Part shown: positions 53,096 through 61,427 of the stretch, one piece after another
Layout: every line of letters begins with the position of its first letter
Numbering within the stretch: the first letter of the stretch is position 1
Position numbers and translations under genes: made by a program
Assembly: GCF_002001015.1 (NCBI RefSeq)
Contig: NZ_MUNO01000010.1
Location: forward strand, 62,001-126,000
Source of the DNA: Polaromonas sp. A23
Lineage (GTDB): Bacteria; Pseudomonadota; Gammaproteobacteria; Burkholderiales; Burkholderiaceae_C
Length of the DNA: 64,000 nucleotides
Reading direction: 5' to 3'
Notes under the pieces: generated by a model
The model's database searches: none
Told to the model about the DNA's origin: nothing
Seen by the model: the letters and a program-made list of their open reading frames with translations, nothing else

Positions 53096-53671
53096 TCAGT
53101 TCTTGAACGGAAAACGGAAGCCAGCGAGGAGAGCCTTGCACTCTTCGTCGGTCTTAGCCGTAGTGGTGATGCTGATATTGAGACCGCGCAAGGCGTCAAC
53201 CTTGTCGTACTCAATCTCAGGGAAAATAATCTGCTCTTTCACGCCGATGTTGTAGTTACCACGGCCGTCGAAAGCCCGACCGGAAATACCACGAAAGTCG
53301 CGAACACGGGGCAGCGCCACCGTCACAAAACGATCAAGGAATTCGTACATCTGGACGCCACGCAGCGTGACCATGCAGCCAATTGGCAGATCTTCGCGGA
53401 TTTTGAACCCGGCAATAGCCTTCTTGGCCTTGGTCACCACCGGTTTTTGACCGGCGATCTTGGTCATGTCGCTGACAGCATGCTCCATGACCTTCTTGTC
53501 GGCCACAGCCTCACTCACACCCATGTTGAGCGTGATCTTGGTGATGCGCGGGACCTGCATTGGCGATTTGTAGCCAAATTTCTCCATCAGGGCCGGCGCG
53601 ATTTTTTCGCGGAACTGAGCCTGCAGGCGAGCCTGAGCAGGAGCAGCGTGTACAGGTGCGGTCTTTGCCAT
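53096..53671 (-). CDS. rplE: 50S ribosomal protein L5
   Basis: A 191-residue protein, about 12 residues longer than most L5 proteins because of an Ala/Pro-rich N-terminus ([16 protein letters not shown]). The core [20 protein letters not shown] and [20 protein letters not shown] is canonical. It binds 5S rRNA and the P-site tRNA. Confidence 0.97.
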   Translation of the reverse strand: MAKTAPVHAAPAQARLQAQFREKIAPALMEKFGYKSPMQVPRITKITLNMGVSEAVADKKVMEHAVSDMTKIAGQKPVVTKAKKAIAGFKIREDLPIGCMVTLRGVQMYEFLDRFVTVALPRVRDFRGISGRAFDGRGNYNIGVKEQIIFPEIEYDKVDALRGLNISITTTAKTDEECKALLAGFRFPFKN

Positions 53672-53673
53672 GT

Positions 53674-53994
53674 TTATGCAGCCTTGATTTCGTCGCCGCT
53701 GGACTTGAAGACGCGCACTTTTTTGCCGTCCGCCAACAACTTGATACCCACCCGATCCGCCTTACCCGTTGCGGCATTGAAAATGGCCACATTGGATTGG
53801 TGAATCGGCATGCTTTTTTCAACGATGCCACCCGTGGTGCCCTTGAGCGGATTGGGCTTGGTGTGTTTTTTCACCAGGTTGATCCCATCCACCAGCACGT
53901 AGCTATCGTCCTTGCGCAGCGAAATCTTGCCGCGCTTACCCTTGTCACGACCTGCGATCACAATGATCTCGTCGCCTTTGCGAATCTTGTTCAT
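53674..53994 (-). CDS. rplX: 50S ribosomal protein L24
   Basis: A 106-residue KOW-domain protein, [20 protein letters not shown] at the start and [20 protein letters not shown] in the middle. An assembly initiator of the large subunit. Confidence 0.97.
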   Translation of the reverse strand: MNKIRKGDEIIVIAGRDKGKRGKISLRKDDSYVLVDGINLVKKHTKPNPLKGTTGGIVEKSMPIHQSNVAIFNAATGKADRVGIKLLADGKKVRVFKSSGDEIKAA

Positions 53995-54003
53995 GGCGCG
54001 TCC

Positions 54004-54372
54004 TTACAGAACTTCAGGAGCCAGGGACACGATCTTCATGAACTTCTCAGTGCGCAGCTCGCGCGTCACTGGTCCGAAGATGCGGGTGCCGATAGGCTCC
54101 AGCTTGGCGTTAAGCAACACAGCTGCGTTGCCATCGAATTTGACGAGCGAGCCATCGCCGCGGCGGATGCCCTTGGCAGTACGAACCACCACAGCACTGT
54201 AAACCTCGCCTTTTTTGACGCGGCCACGCGGAGCGGCTTCTTTGATACTGACCTTGATGACATCACCGACGCTGGCATAGCGGCGCTTGGACCCGCCCAG
54301 CACCTTGATGCACATCACAGATTTGGCACCCGTGTTGTCAGCAACATCGAGTTTGGATTGCGTTTGAATCAT
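54004..54372 (-). CDS. rplN: 50S ribosomal protein L14
   Basis: A 122-residue protein, [20 protein letters not shown] at the start and [19 protein letters not shown] at the end. It is the first gene of the spc operon here. In most bacteria rpsQ would lie directly upstream, but the adjacent 330 bp contain a promoter and then the convergent-spaced glp genes. Confidence 0.98.
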   Translation of the reverse strand: MIQTQSKLDVADNTGAKSVMCIKVLGGSKRRYASVGDVIKVSIKEAAPRGRVKKGEVYSAVVVRTAKGIRRGDGSLVKFDGNAAVLLNAKLEPIGTRIFGPVTRELRTEKFMKIVSLAPEVL

Positions 54373-54523
54373 TTAAATTAGTCCCAACTTGCACCAGCGC
54401 GTTTCTCTGGGGTTTCCCACCAGAAAGACTTGCCAGTCAGTCTTGGGCCCGTCGTCCACATCGCAAACCACTTGCAATGCTTCCGTTAGGCAGAATTCTC
54501 AGCTTTTTAAAGCGAAGCCCACG

Positions 54524-54552
54524 ATTATTAACAAATTTGCGCTCTCTGTCAA
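54524..54552 (-). promoter_or_regulatory. Sigma-70 promoter of the spc operon
   Basis: On the minus strand TTGACA (54552-54547) is followed after exactly 17 bp by AATAAT (54529-54524), close to consensus for both boxes. It lies about 150 bp upstream of rplN, leaving a leader of roughly 145 nt that may carry regulation. A/T-rich AATAATTTG just upstream of the -35 could act as an UP element. In the 329-bp gene-free stretch 54373-54701 the only other item is a decayed repeat at 54644-54661. Confidence 0.85.
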
Positions 54553-54643
54553 CACTTGCTGCAGCAAATTATTCGTCGTGCGCACCGGTCGCCGGGGATG
54601 ATGATCGAAAACGGGGTTTTGCCCTTTGGCGGCGGGCGCAGAC

Positions 54644-54661
54644 AGCTATCAAATTAAGAGC
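54644..54661 (+). repeat. Decayed extragenic repeat piece AGCTATCAAATTAAGAGC
   Basis: It has the arm-loop-arm form of the repeats at 1211-1260 and 18782-18828 (AGCTATCAAATTNATAGC), with one arm mutated to AGAGC. The downstream TTGCGC module is missing. It lies between the spc promoter and glpD. Confidence 0.4.
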
Positions 54662-54701
54662 GCCCAGATGCCGGCCACGCCGCCCCTGCAGGAAGACATA
54701 T

Positions 54702-56297
54702 TCAGGCCGGCAGAACCAGGTACTGATCGGCAAGGACCAGGAATTCGGCCAGTCGGGGGTTCACCCCGGTTTCCTGCTCCAGCAGTTCGGCCACTTCCCC
54801 TGCCAGGGCCTTGGCAAGTGCGGCGTCCAGGAACAGGAGGCGGGAGCGGCGCGCCAGCACATCTTCGACCGTCCTGGCGTACTCATAGCGTGCGGCAAAC
54901 CGCACCATCGCCTCCGTCAACCCTCCGCCAAGAATCCGGTCCGCCCCCGGCAAGGCCAAAACGTCCCGCGCTTCACTGCCGTAAAGATGCACGCCCGGCG
55001 GGCCACTGATCCTGTGGCCCGCCTCTTGAGCGCCCACCAGACGGAGGTTCGCCGTCACGCCACCGGACCGTTTTGCAAGCAAGCCGGCTGCAAAACAGTT
55101 GTCCAGCACATCTTCGGCCATGGCGCGGTAAGTGGTCCATTTGCCACCGGTCACGGTCACCAGGCCACTTTTACTCACCAGCACGGTGTGTTCACGCGAT
55201 AGGGCCTGGGTACTGTCGCCATCCTCTTCGGGTGGTTTGACCAGTGGCCGCAACCCAACCCAGATGCTTTTGATATCAGCTGGCTGCGGCGCCTTGCTCA
55301 GGTACCTGGCCGACTCGCCAAGGATGAAATCCACCTCCTCGCGGAAGGCCAGCGGTTCGCGCGCGAGATCGTTGCGCGGGGTATCGGTCGTCCCCAGAAT
55401 CGTTTTACCCAGCCACGGCACGGCAAACAACACCCGCCCATCAGCGGTTTTGGGAACCAGCAAAGCGTGGTCCGTCGGCAGAAATGACCGGTCAACCACG
55501 ATGTGGACGCCCTGGCTGGGCGCAACCATGGGTTTTACCTCGCGGCCTATGGCCTGGCCATCAAGCAGGCGCAGCTGATCGACCCACACACCGGCTGCAT
55601 TCACAATGCATTTGGCATTAAGCGTAAGTGCCTGCCCACTTTCCTGGTCGGCAACATGCAAGCCCACCAGTTTTTCACCCTCATGAACAAGGCCAGTGGC
55701 AGCACAGTAATTGACCAGCAAGGCACCGGCCCGCGCGGCGCTGCGGGCCAGCGCGAGAGCCAGCCGGGCATCATCAAACTGACCGTCCCAGTATTTGACA
55801 CCACCCTTGAGTCCGGCCTGTCGGGCGGTGGGCTGGAGCCGGAGAGTCTCTTCCCGGTTGAGAAATTCAGTGGCGCCCAGCCCGGCCTTGCCGGCCAGCG
55901 CGTCGTACATCTTGAGACCGACGCCGTAAAAAGGAGCCTCCCAAAACTTGTAGGAGGGCATGACAAAAGGCAACGGCTGCGCCAGATGCGGCGCATTGGC
56001 CAGCAGGCGCGTGCGCTCCTGCAAGGCTTCGCGAACCAGGGAAATATTGCCCTGCGCCAGATAACGAACCCCACCATGGACCAACTTGGTCGCCCGCGAA
56101 GACGTCCCCTTCGCAAAGTCATGCGATTCAACGAGAACAACGGAAAATCCGCGCACCGCGGCATCCAGCGCAACGCCAAGCCCGGTTGCCCCGCCGCCGA
56201 TGATCGCGATGTCATATATATGGGGTGCCTGGAGGCGGTCTATCAGGTCTGCACGTTGCGTCCGCAACAGCGGGGATTCAAAAGTCATGGGCTCCAT
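54702..56297 (-). CDS. glpD: Glycerol-3-phosphate dehydrogenase GlpD
   Basis: A 531-residue FAD enzyme that oxidises sn-glycerol-3-phosphate to dihydroxyacetone phosphate and feeds electrons to quinone at the inner membrane. FAD motif IIGGGATGLG at 32-41, then GTSSRATKLVHGGVRYLAQG, VNAAGVWVDQ, and VTVTGGKWTTYRAMAEDVLD, all GlpD hallmarks. The C-terminal cap domain (about 390-531) is present. It is the last gene of the glp transport operon, with a 156-bp spacer holding two hairpins, and uses the product of GlpK. The exact start among MEPM is uncertain by a few codons. Confidence 0.95.
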   Translation of the reverse strand: MEPMTFESPLLRTQRADLIDRLQAPHIYDIAIIGGGATGLGVALDAAVRGFSVVLVESHDFAKGTSSRATKLVHGGVRYLAQGNISLVREALQERTRLLANAPHLAQPLPFVMPSYKFWEAPFYGVGLKMYDALAGKAGLGATEFLNREETLRLQPTARQAGLKGGVKYWDGQFDDARLALALARSAARAGALLVNYCAATGLVHEGEKLVGLHVADQESGQALTLNAKCIVNAAGVWVDQLRLLDGQAIGREVKPMVAPSQGVHIVVDRSFLPTDHALLVPKTADGRVLFAVPWLGKTILGTTDTPRNDLAREPLAFREEVDFILGESARYLSKAPQPADIKSIWVGLRPLVKPPEEDGDSTQALSREHTVLVSKSGLVTVTGGKWTTYRAMAEDVLDNCFAAGLLAKRSGGVTANLRLVGAQEAGHRISGPPGVHLYGSEARDVLALPGADRILGGGLTEAMVRFAARYEYARTVEDVLARRSRLLFLDAALAKALAGEVAELLEQETGVNPRLAEFLVLADQYLVLPA

Positions 56298-56368
56298 TGT
56301 CCGTCTCCGCAGAACCCCATACGGGCAGGCTCCGCTTTCGCCTTCCTGGCTTTTCTCTCGGCAAAGGC

Positions 56369-56391
56369 GTGCGGACCACCATGGTCCGCAC
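56369..56391 (-). other. Perfect hairpin in the transporter/glpD gap
   Basis: GTGCGGACC (56369-56377), ACCAT, GGTCCGCAC (56383-56391) form a perfect 9-bp stem with A/T-rich flanks (AAAGGC and GCGCTTTT). On the minus strand it lies between the binding-protein stop and glpD. It could be a terminator with read-through, or a stabiliser for the abundant binding-protein mRNA. Confidence 0.5.
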
Positions 56392-56420
56392 GCGCTTTTC
56401 GTCCTTCAATGGTCAAGCAA

Positions 56421-56443
56421 CATGCGGGCCGCCACCCCGCATG
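56421..56443 (-). other. Second hairpin after the glycerol binding-protein gene
   Basis: CATGCGGG (56421-56428) and CCCGCATG (56436-56443) form a perfect 8-bp stem 10 bp after the binding-protein stop (56454). With no T-tract it is probably a 3'-end stabiliser. The two hairpins in tandem suggest differential expression within the operon. Confidence 0.45.
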
Positions 56444-56453
56444 ACTCCACGGA

Positions 56454-58184
56454 TTAACGAACCTTGCCGTCCTTCCATGCCTGCAACAGCTTGTCGTAGT
56501 TGATGGTTTCACCCTTGGGCTTTTCGTTGGCCAGCTTTTTCCATGGCGCACCGGTGTCGCTCAGGTATTTGGCCGGATCACCCTTGGGATTGAGTTTGGG
56601 TGCACATTTCTCCATGCCCGCACGCTCCAGCCGTCCCATGACCTGGTCCATCTCCTCGGCCAGCGTGTCCATCGCGCCCTGCGGCGTTTTTTCCCCGGTC
56701 ACGGCCTGAGCCACATTTTTCCACCAGAGCTGGGCCAGCTTCGGATAGTCAGGCACATTGGTACCGGTCGGTGTCCAGGCAACACGCGCCGGGCTGCGGT
56801 AGAACTCCACCAGACCGCCCAGTTTGGGCGCCATGTCGGTCATGGCTTTGGAGCGGATGTCCGATTCGCGGATAGGCGTCAGGCCGACGATGGTCTTCTT
56901 CAGCGACGTGGTTTTGGCCGTCACGAACTGCGCATAGAGCCAGGCAGCGGCAGTGCGGTTTTCATCATGCGCCGTGAAGAAAGTCCAGGATCCGACGTCC
57001 TGGTAGCCGTTTTGCATGCCTTGCTTCCAGTACGGGCCATTCGGGCCGGGGGCCATGCGCCATTTGGGCGTGCCGTCCGCGTTCACCACGGGGAGGCCCT
57101 TTTTCGTCATGTCGGCTGTGAAAGCCGTGTACCAGAAGATCTGCTGGGCGATTTGGCCCTGTGCGGGCACCGGGCCGGCTTCGCCAAAGGTCATGCCGGT
57201 GGCTTCCTTGGGCGCGTACTTCTTCATCCAGTCCACATACTTGGTCAGCGCGTACACGGCAGCGGGCGAGTTGGTAGCACCGCCGCGGGAGACAGAGGCG
57301 CCCACAGGTGTGCACTTGTCAGCCCCTACGCGAATGCCCCATTCGTCAACCGGTTGGCCGTTGGGAATGCCCTTGTCGGCGGTACCCGCCATCGACAGCC
57401 AGGCGTCGGTGAAGCGCCAGCCGAGCGACGGGTCTTTCTTGCCGTAATCCATATGGCCGTAAATCGGCTTGCCATCGATGGTCTTGACGTCTTCGCTGAA
57501 GAAGGCCGCGATATCCTCGTAGGCGCTCCAGTTCAAAGGCACGCCCAGTTCGTAGCCGTATTTGGCCTTGAACTTGTCCTGCAGGTCCTTGCGTGCAAAT
57601 AGGTCGGCGCGGAACCAGTACAGATTGGCGAATTGCTGGTCGGGCAACTGGTACAGCTTGCCGTCCGGTGCGGTGGTGAAACTGGTGCCGATGAAATCTT
57701 TCAGGTCCAGCCCCGGGTTGGTCCATTCCTTGCCCTTCCCGGCCATATAGTCGGTCAGATTCATGACCTTGCCATAACGGTAGTGAGTACCGATCAGGTC
57801 CGAGTCCGAAATCCAGCCGTCGTAGATGGACTTGCCGGACTGCATGGAGGTCTGCAGCTTCTCGACCACGTCGCCTTCCTGGATCAGGTCATGCTTGACC
57901 TTGATGCCCGTGATCTCCTCGAAGGCCTTGGCCAGGGTCTTGGATTCATATTCGTGGGTGGTGATGGTTTCCGACACCACGGAAATTTCCTTCACGCCTT
58001 TGGCCTGCAGTTTTTTCGCCGCCTCGATGAACCATTTCATCTCTGCCATCTGCTGGTCTTTGGTCAGCGTCGATGGCTGGAATTCGCTGTCTATCCATTT
58101 CTTCGCCTCGGCATCGCCGGCGCTGGCGTTCTGCATGACCATCAGGGCCGCTGCAAGAGCCAGTGCTGTGTAGCGCATCTTCAT
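56454..58184 (-). CDS. glpV: Glycerol ABC transporter periplasmic binding protein (GlpV-like)
   Basis: A 576-residue exported solute-binding protein of the SBP_bac_1 (sugar/glycerol) family. It is long compared with maltose-binding proteins. Signal peptide MKMRYTALALAAALMVMQNA, cleavage after SAG. The start at 58184 is set by GGAGACAAGTC; the 22 upstream in-frame codons are rejected. Context and length match the Rhizobium leguminosarum glycerol importer protein GlpV. It delivers glycerol to GlpP/GlpQ. Features such as TSFTTAPDGKLYQLPDQQFA and LGWRFTDAWLSMAGTADKGI are family-like. Confidence 0.88.
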   Translation of the reverse strand: MKMRYTALALAAALMVMQNASAGDAEAKKWIDSEFQPSTLTKDQQMAEMKWFIEAAKKLQAKGVKEISVVSETITTHEYESKTLAKAFEEITGIKVKHDLIQEGDVVEKLQTSMQSGKSIYDGWISDSDLIGTHYRYGKVMNLTDYMAGKGKEWTNPGLDLKDFIGTSFTTAPDGKLYQLPDQQFANLYWFRADLFARKDLQDKFKAKYGYELGVPLNWSAYEDIAAFFSEDVKTIDGKPIYGHMDYGKKDPSLGWRFTDAWLSMAGTADKGIPNGQPVDEWGIRVGADKCTPVGASVSRGGATNSPAAVYALTKYVDWMKKYAPKEATGMTFGEAGPVPAQGQIAQQIFWYTAFTADMTKKGLPVVNADGTPKWRMAPGPNGPYWKQGMQNGYQDVGSWTFFTAHDENRTAAAWLYAQFVTAKTTSLKKTIVGLTPIRESDIRSKAMTDMAPKLGGLVEFYRSPARVAWTPTGTNVPDYPKLAQLWWKNVAQAVTGEKTPQGAMDTLAEEMDQVMGRLERAGMEKCAPKLNPKGDPAKYLSDTGAPWKKLANEKPKGETINYDKLLQAWKDGKVR

Positions 58185-58274
58185 GACTTGTCTCCTCAAT
58201 TGATTACCTCCCCCAGTGTTTCCACGACTCGCCCGGCTCCGGGGAAGCAATGAGCCGAATCCGTACTACCTCCG

Positions 58275-58583
58275 CTAACCTTTGCGCATGACAAGCGCAA
58301 GCCATCCCATGGAAATGAAAAAACTGATCCAGATCGACGGATCAACCTGCAGGCCCAGGGCAGCACCCAGTTTGCCGCTGAGACCCACAAAAATCAGGTT
58401 GATATAGGCAGCGCCCAGCAGGCCGATAAACAACCTGTCGCCGCGTGTTGTTTCGAGCGGCAAAAAGCCGCGACGCATCGCTGTCGGAGACTTGATCTCC
58501 CAGACCGTCATGCCAATCAGCATCAACACAATGCAGCTGAAAAATACCGCCACCGGCAGCGTCCACGCCATCCACTCAAACAT
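58275..58583 (-). CDS. glpU: Small inner-membrane protein of glycerol importer (GlpU-like, DUF2160)
   Basis: A 102-residue protein with three likely membrane helices (LPVAVFFSCIVLMLIGMTVW, LLGAAYINLIFVGLSGKLG, PSIWISFFISMGWLALVM) and a cytoplasmic loop rich in Arg/Thr (EIKSPTAMRRGFLPLETTRG). It matches the DUF2160 proteins found only beside glycerol-type ABC genes, called glpU in Rhizobium. The role is unknown; an accessory subunit is likely. It lies 24 bp after glpQ. Confidence 0.85.
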   Translation of the reverse strand: MFEWMAWTLPVAVFFSCIVLMLIGMTVWEIKSPTAMRRGFLPLETTRGDRLFIGLLGAAYINLIFVGLSGKLGAALGLQVDPSIWISFFISMGWLALVMRKG

Positions 58584-58607
58584 GCTTGTTTCTCCTTGTG
58601 TTCGGCT

Positions 58608-59420
58608 TCATACCCTGCCCATCGCAAAACCTTTGGCGATGTAATGCCGCACGAACCAGATCACGATCGCGCCAGGGACGATGGTCAGTACACCCGCCGC
58701 CGCCAGCGTCGCCCAGTCCATACCGGAAGCTGAAACAGTGCGCGTCATCGTGGCCACGATAGGCTTGGCGTTGACGCTGGTCAGCGTACGGGCCAGCAGC
58801 AGCTCGACCCAGCTGAACATGAAGCAGAAGAAAGCCGCCACGCCGACCCCGGCCTTGATCAGGGGCAGGAAGATACGAACGAAAAAGCGCGGGAAGGAAT
58901 AACCGTCGATGTACGCCGTCTCGTCAATCTCGCGCGGAATGCCACTCATGAACCCCTCCAGGATCCAGACCGCCAGCGGCACATTGAACAGCAAGTGCGC
59001 CAGGGCCACGGCGATATGGGTATCCATCAGCCCCACCGTGGTGTACAGCTGGAAGAACGGCAGCAAAAACACGGCCGGCGGCGTCATGCGGTTGGTTAGC
59101 AGCCAGAAAAACACATGTTTGTCGCCGATGAAGCTGTAGCGCGAGAACGCATACGCCGCAGGCAGGGCCACCGTGATCGAAATCACCGTGTTGATGGCCA
59201 CATAAATCAGGGAGTTGATGTAGCCCGAATACCAGGACGGGTCGGTGAAGATGGTCCGGTAGTTGGCCCAGGTGAACTCCTGCGGGAAAAACGAGAAACT
59301 CGACAGGATTTCGCCATTGGTCTTGAAGCTCATGTTGACCATCCAGTAGATGGGCAACAGCGCAAAAACAATGTAGGCAATGAGGAACAGCGACCTGGCC
59401 TGGAAACGGGGCTTATTCAC
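58608..59420 (-). CDS. glpQ: Glycerol ABC transporter permease GlpQ
   Basis: This 270-residue inner-membrane permease is of the MalG/CUT1 type with about six helices (LFLIAYIVFALLPIYWMVNM at the start). The EAA loop ILEGFMSGIPREIDETAYID, then GYSFPRFFVRIFLPLIKAG, contacts the ATPases. Its start overlaps the end of glpP by 8 bp. Confidence 0.9.
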   Translation of the reverse strand: MNKPRFQARSLFLIAYIVFALLPIYWMVNMSFKTNGEILSSFSFFPQEFTWANYRTIFTDPSWYSGYINSLIYVAINTVISITVALPAAYAFSRYSFIGDKHVFFWLLTNRMTPPAVFLLPFFQLYTTVGLMDTHIAVALAHLLFNVPLAVWILEGFMSGIPREIDETAYIDGYSFPRFFVRIFLPLIKAGVGVAAFFCFMFSWVELLLARTLTSVNAKPIVATMTRTVSASGMDWATLAAAGVLTIVPGAIVIWFVRHYIAKGFAMGRV

Positions 59421-60306
59421 CGGTGTTCTCCTTGGTCGCCGTGCCGACCCGCTGCATCCAGTTGTAGAGGATGAAACACAGCAACAGGATGATCAGGAAA
59501 TAAATCAGCGAGAAGGCAGCCGCCGGCCCCAGATCGAACTGGCCCACTGCTTTCTGCGTGAGGTATTGCGAGAGGAAAGTGGTCGCGTTGCCTGGCCCGC
59601 CGCCTGTCAACACAAAGGGCTCGGTATAGATCATGAAGCTGTCCATGAAGCGCAAGAGCACGGCAATCATCAGCACGCCGCGCATCTTGGGCAGCTGGAT
59701 GTAGCGGAACACCGCAAATTTGCTCGCCCCGTCGATGCGCGCGGCCTGGTAGTAGGCGTCCGGAATGGAGCGCAGGCCGGCGTAGCAAAGCAGCGCCACC
59801 AGCGGTGTCCAGTGCCAGACGTCCATGATCAGAACGGTGATCCAGGCATGCAACGCATTTCCGGTGTAGCTGTAGTCGAATCCCATTTCCTGCAGCATTC
59901 GGCCAAGCAGGCCGATGTCGGCACGACCGTAGATCTGCCAGATGGTCCCGACCACATTCCACGGGATCAGCAATGACAGCGCCACCAGCACCAGCACGGC
60001 AGAAGCTTTCCAGCCCTGGGCCGGCATCGAGAGCGCCAGCATGATACCCAGCGGAATCTCAACAGCCAGCACGGCAAATGAAAACGTCAGTTGGCGCCAG
60101 AGCGCGGCATGGAGGTCCTCGTCGCGCATGACGGCGGCAAACCATTCGGTGCCGACAAACACGCGCCTCTCCGGCGAGATGATGTCCTGCACCGAATAAT
60201 TGACCACCGTCATCAGGGGCAGGATGGCTGAAAAGGCCACACAGATGATGACCGGCAACACCAGCAGCCATGCTTTCTGGTTGACGGGTTTCGTGGTGGT
60301 ACTCAT
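59413..60306 (-). CDS. glpP: Glycerol ABC transporter permease GlpP
   Basis: A 297-residue MalF-like permease. First helix WLLVLPVIICVAFSAILPLM, EAA-type loop LRSIPDAYYQAARIDGASKF, then AVFRYIQLPKMRGVLMIAVL. It pairs with GlpQ to form the membrane pore. It lies 43 bp after glpT. Confidence 0.9.
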   Translation of the reverse strand: MSTTTKPVNQKAWLLVLPVIICVAFSAILPLMTVVNYSVQDIISPERRVFVGTEWFAAVMRDEDLHAALWRQLTFSFAVLAVEIPLGIMLALSMPAQGWKASAVLVLVALSLLIPWNVVGTIWQIYGRADIGLLGRMLQEMGFDYSYTGNALHAWITVLIMDVWHWTPLVALLCYAGLRSIPDAYYQAARIDGASKFAVFRYIQLPKMRGVLMIAVLLRFMDSFMIYTEPFVLTGGGPGNATTFLSQYLTQKAVGQFDLGPAAAFSLIYFLIILLLCFILYNWMQRVGTATKENTGE

Positions 60307-60349
60307 GGCGTTCCCACGCTTTCCGGTCTGGAACGATTTCGCGCTGCGC

Positions 60350-61426
60350 TCATGCGATCAGCTCCTCATTTTTGTAGAAACAGGTATGGGCTCCGAGCAA
60401 CTGCAGCCAGGCGGTGTCGCCGGCCTGCGGTGCCGTCACTCCGGAATGCAGGCGAACTTTCACAGCACCCTCACCAACAGTCGCCGTCAGCATCAAATGG
60501 GTGCCGATGTCCTGCACGCGCACAACGCTCGCGGGCACGGCGCCCGCAGCGCCGGCCGCCGCCAGGGTGACGTATTCAGGTCGTATGCCGAGCTTGTAAT
60601 CGCCGGCAGGCAGCTCCCGCCCGGCGGGCATGGCCAGCGTGTGGCCCGCAATGTCGAGGGCATCGCCGGTAGCCCGGGCGGACAGGAAGTTCATGCCGGG
60701 TGAACCGATGAAATGACCCACAAACGTGTGTTGCGGCCGCTCGAACAATGCATCGGCCGACCCGATCTGCACCGCGCGGCCGCGGGTCATCACCACCACC
60801 TGCTGGGCGAAGGTCAGCGCCTCCACCTGGTCATGCGTGACATAAATCAGTGTGAGCTTGAGCTCGTGGTGAATCTGCTTGAGCTTGCGGCGCAGCTGCC
60901 ACTTCAGGTGCGGGTCAATGACGGTCAGCGGTTCATCAAAAAGAACCGCTGAGACATCGGGCCGCACCAGGCCGCGGCCCAGTGAAATCTTCTGTTTCGC
61001 GTCAGCCGCGAGGCCGGCCGCGCGCTGGTTCAGCTGGCCACTCATCTCCAGCATCTCGGCGATCTGCCCGACACGTTTTTTGATCTGATCTTCCGGCATT
61101 TTCCGGTTGCGCAGCGGGAAGGCGAGGTTTTCGGCCACCGTCATCGTGTCGTAGATGACAGGGAACTGGAACACCTGCGCGATGTTGCGCTCCTGCGGCG
61201 TGGCATGCGTCATGTCCCGGCCATCAAATTTCACCGTGCCCTGCGACGGCGCCAGCAGGCCGGAGATCACATTGAGCATGGTGGTCTTGCCGCAGCCCGA
61301 GGGGCCCAGCAGCGCGTAAGCACCGCCGTCCTCGAAAGTCATTTGCAAGGGCAGCAGGGCATAGTCGGCATCCTCGCGCGGATTCGGTTTGTAGGAGTGA
61401 GCGAGCTCCAGGTCGATGCGGGCCAT
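60350..61426 (-). CDS. glpT: Glycerol ABC transporter ATPase GlpT, degenerate signature motif
   Basis: A 358-residue MalK-like ATPase. Walker A GPSGCGKT is at 41-48, Walker B VLFDEPLTVIDP from 161 and the H-loop His198 in IYVTHDQVEALTF, all intact. The signature LSGGQ is replaced by LAADA (139-143, in GLAADAKQKISLGRGL). A C-terminal TOBE-like regulatory domain follows (GIRPEYVTLAAAGAAG). The start MARIDLELAH at 61426 is preferred; the 50 codons before it overlap glpS. Its lesions complement those of GlpS, so only one of the two ATP sites should be canonical. Confidence 0.92.
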   Translation of the reverse strand: MARIDLELAHSYKPNPREDADYALLPLQMTFEDGGAYALLGPSGCGKTTMLNVISGLLAPSQGTVKFDGRDMTHATPQERNIAQVFQFPVIYDTMTVAENLAFPLRNRKMPEDQIKKRVGQIAEMLEMSGQLNQRAAGLAADAKQKISLGRGLVRPDVSAVLFDEPLTVIDPHLKWQLRRKLKQIHHELKLTLIYVTHDQVEALTFAQQVVVMTRGRAVQIGSADALFERPQHTFVGHFIGSPGMNFLSARATGDALDIAGHTLAMPAGRELPAGDYKLGIRPEYVTLAAAGAAGAVPASVVRVQDIGTHLMLTATVGEGAVKVRLHSGVTAPQAGDTAWLQLLGAHTCFYKNEELIA

Positions 61427-61427
61427 G

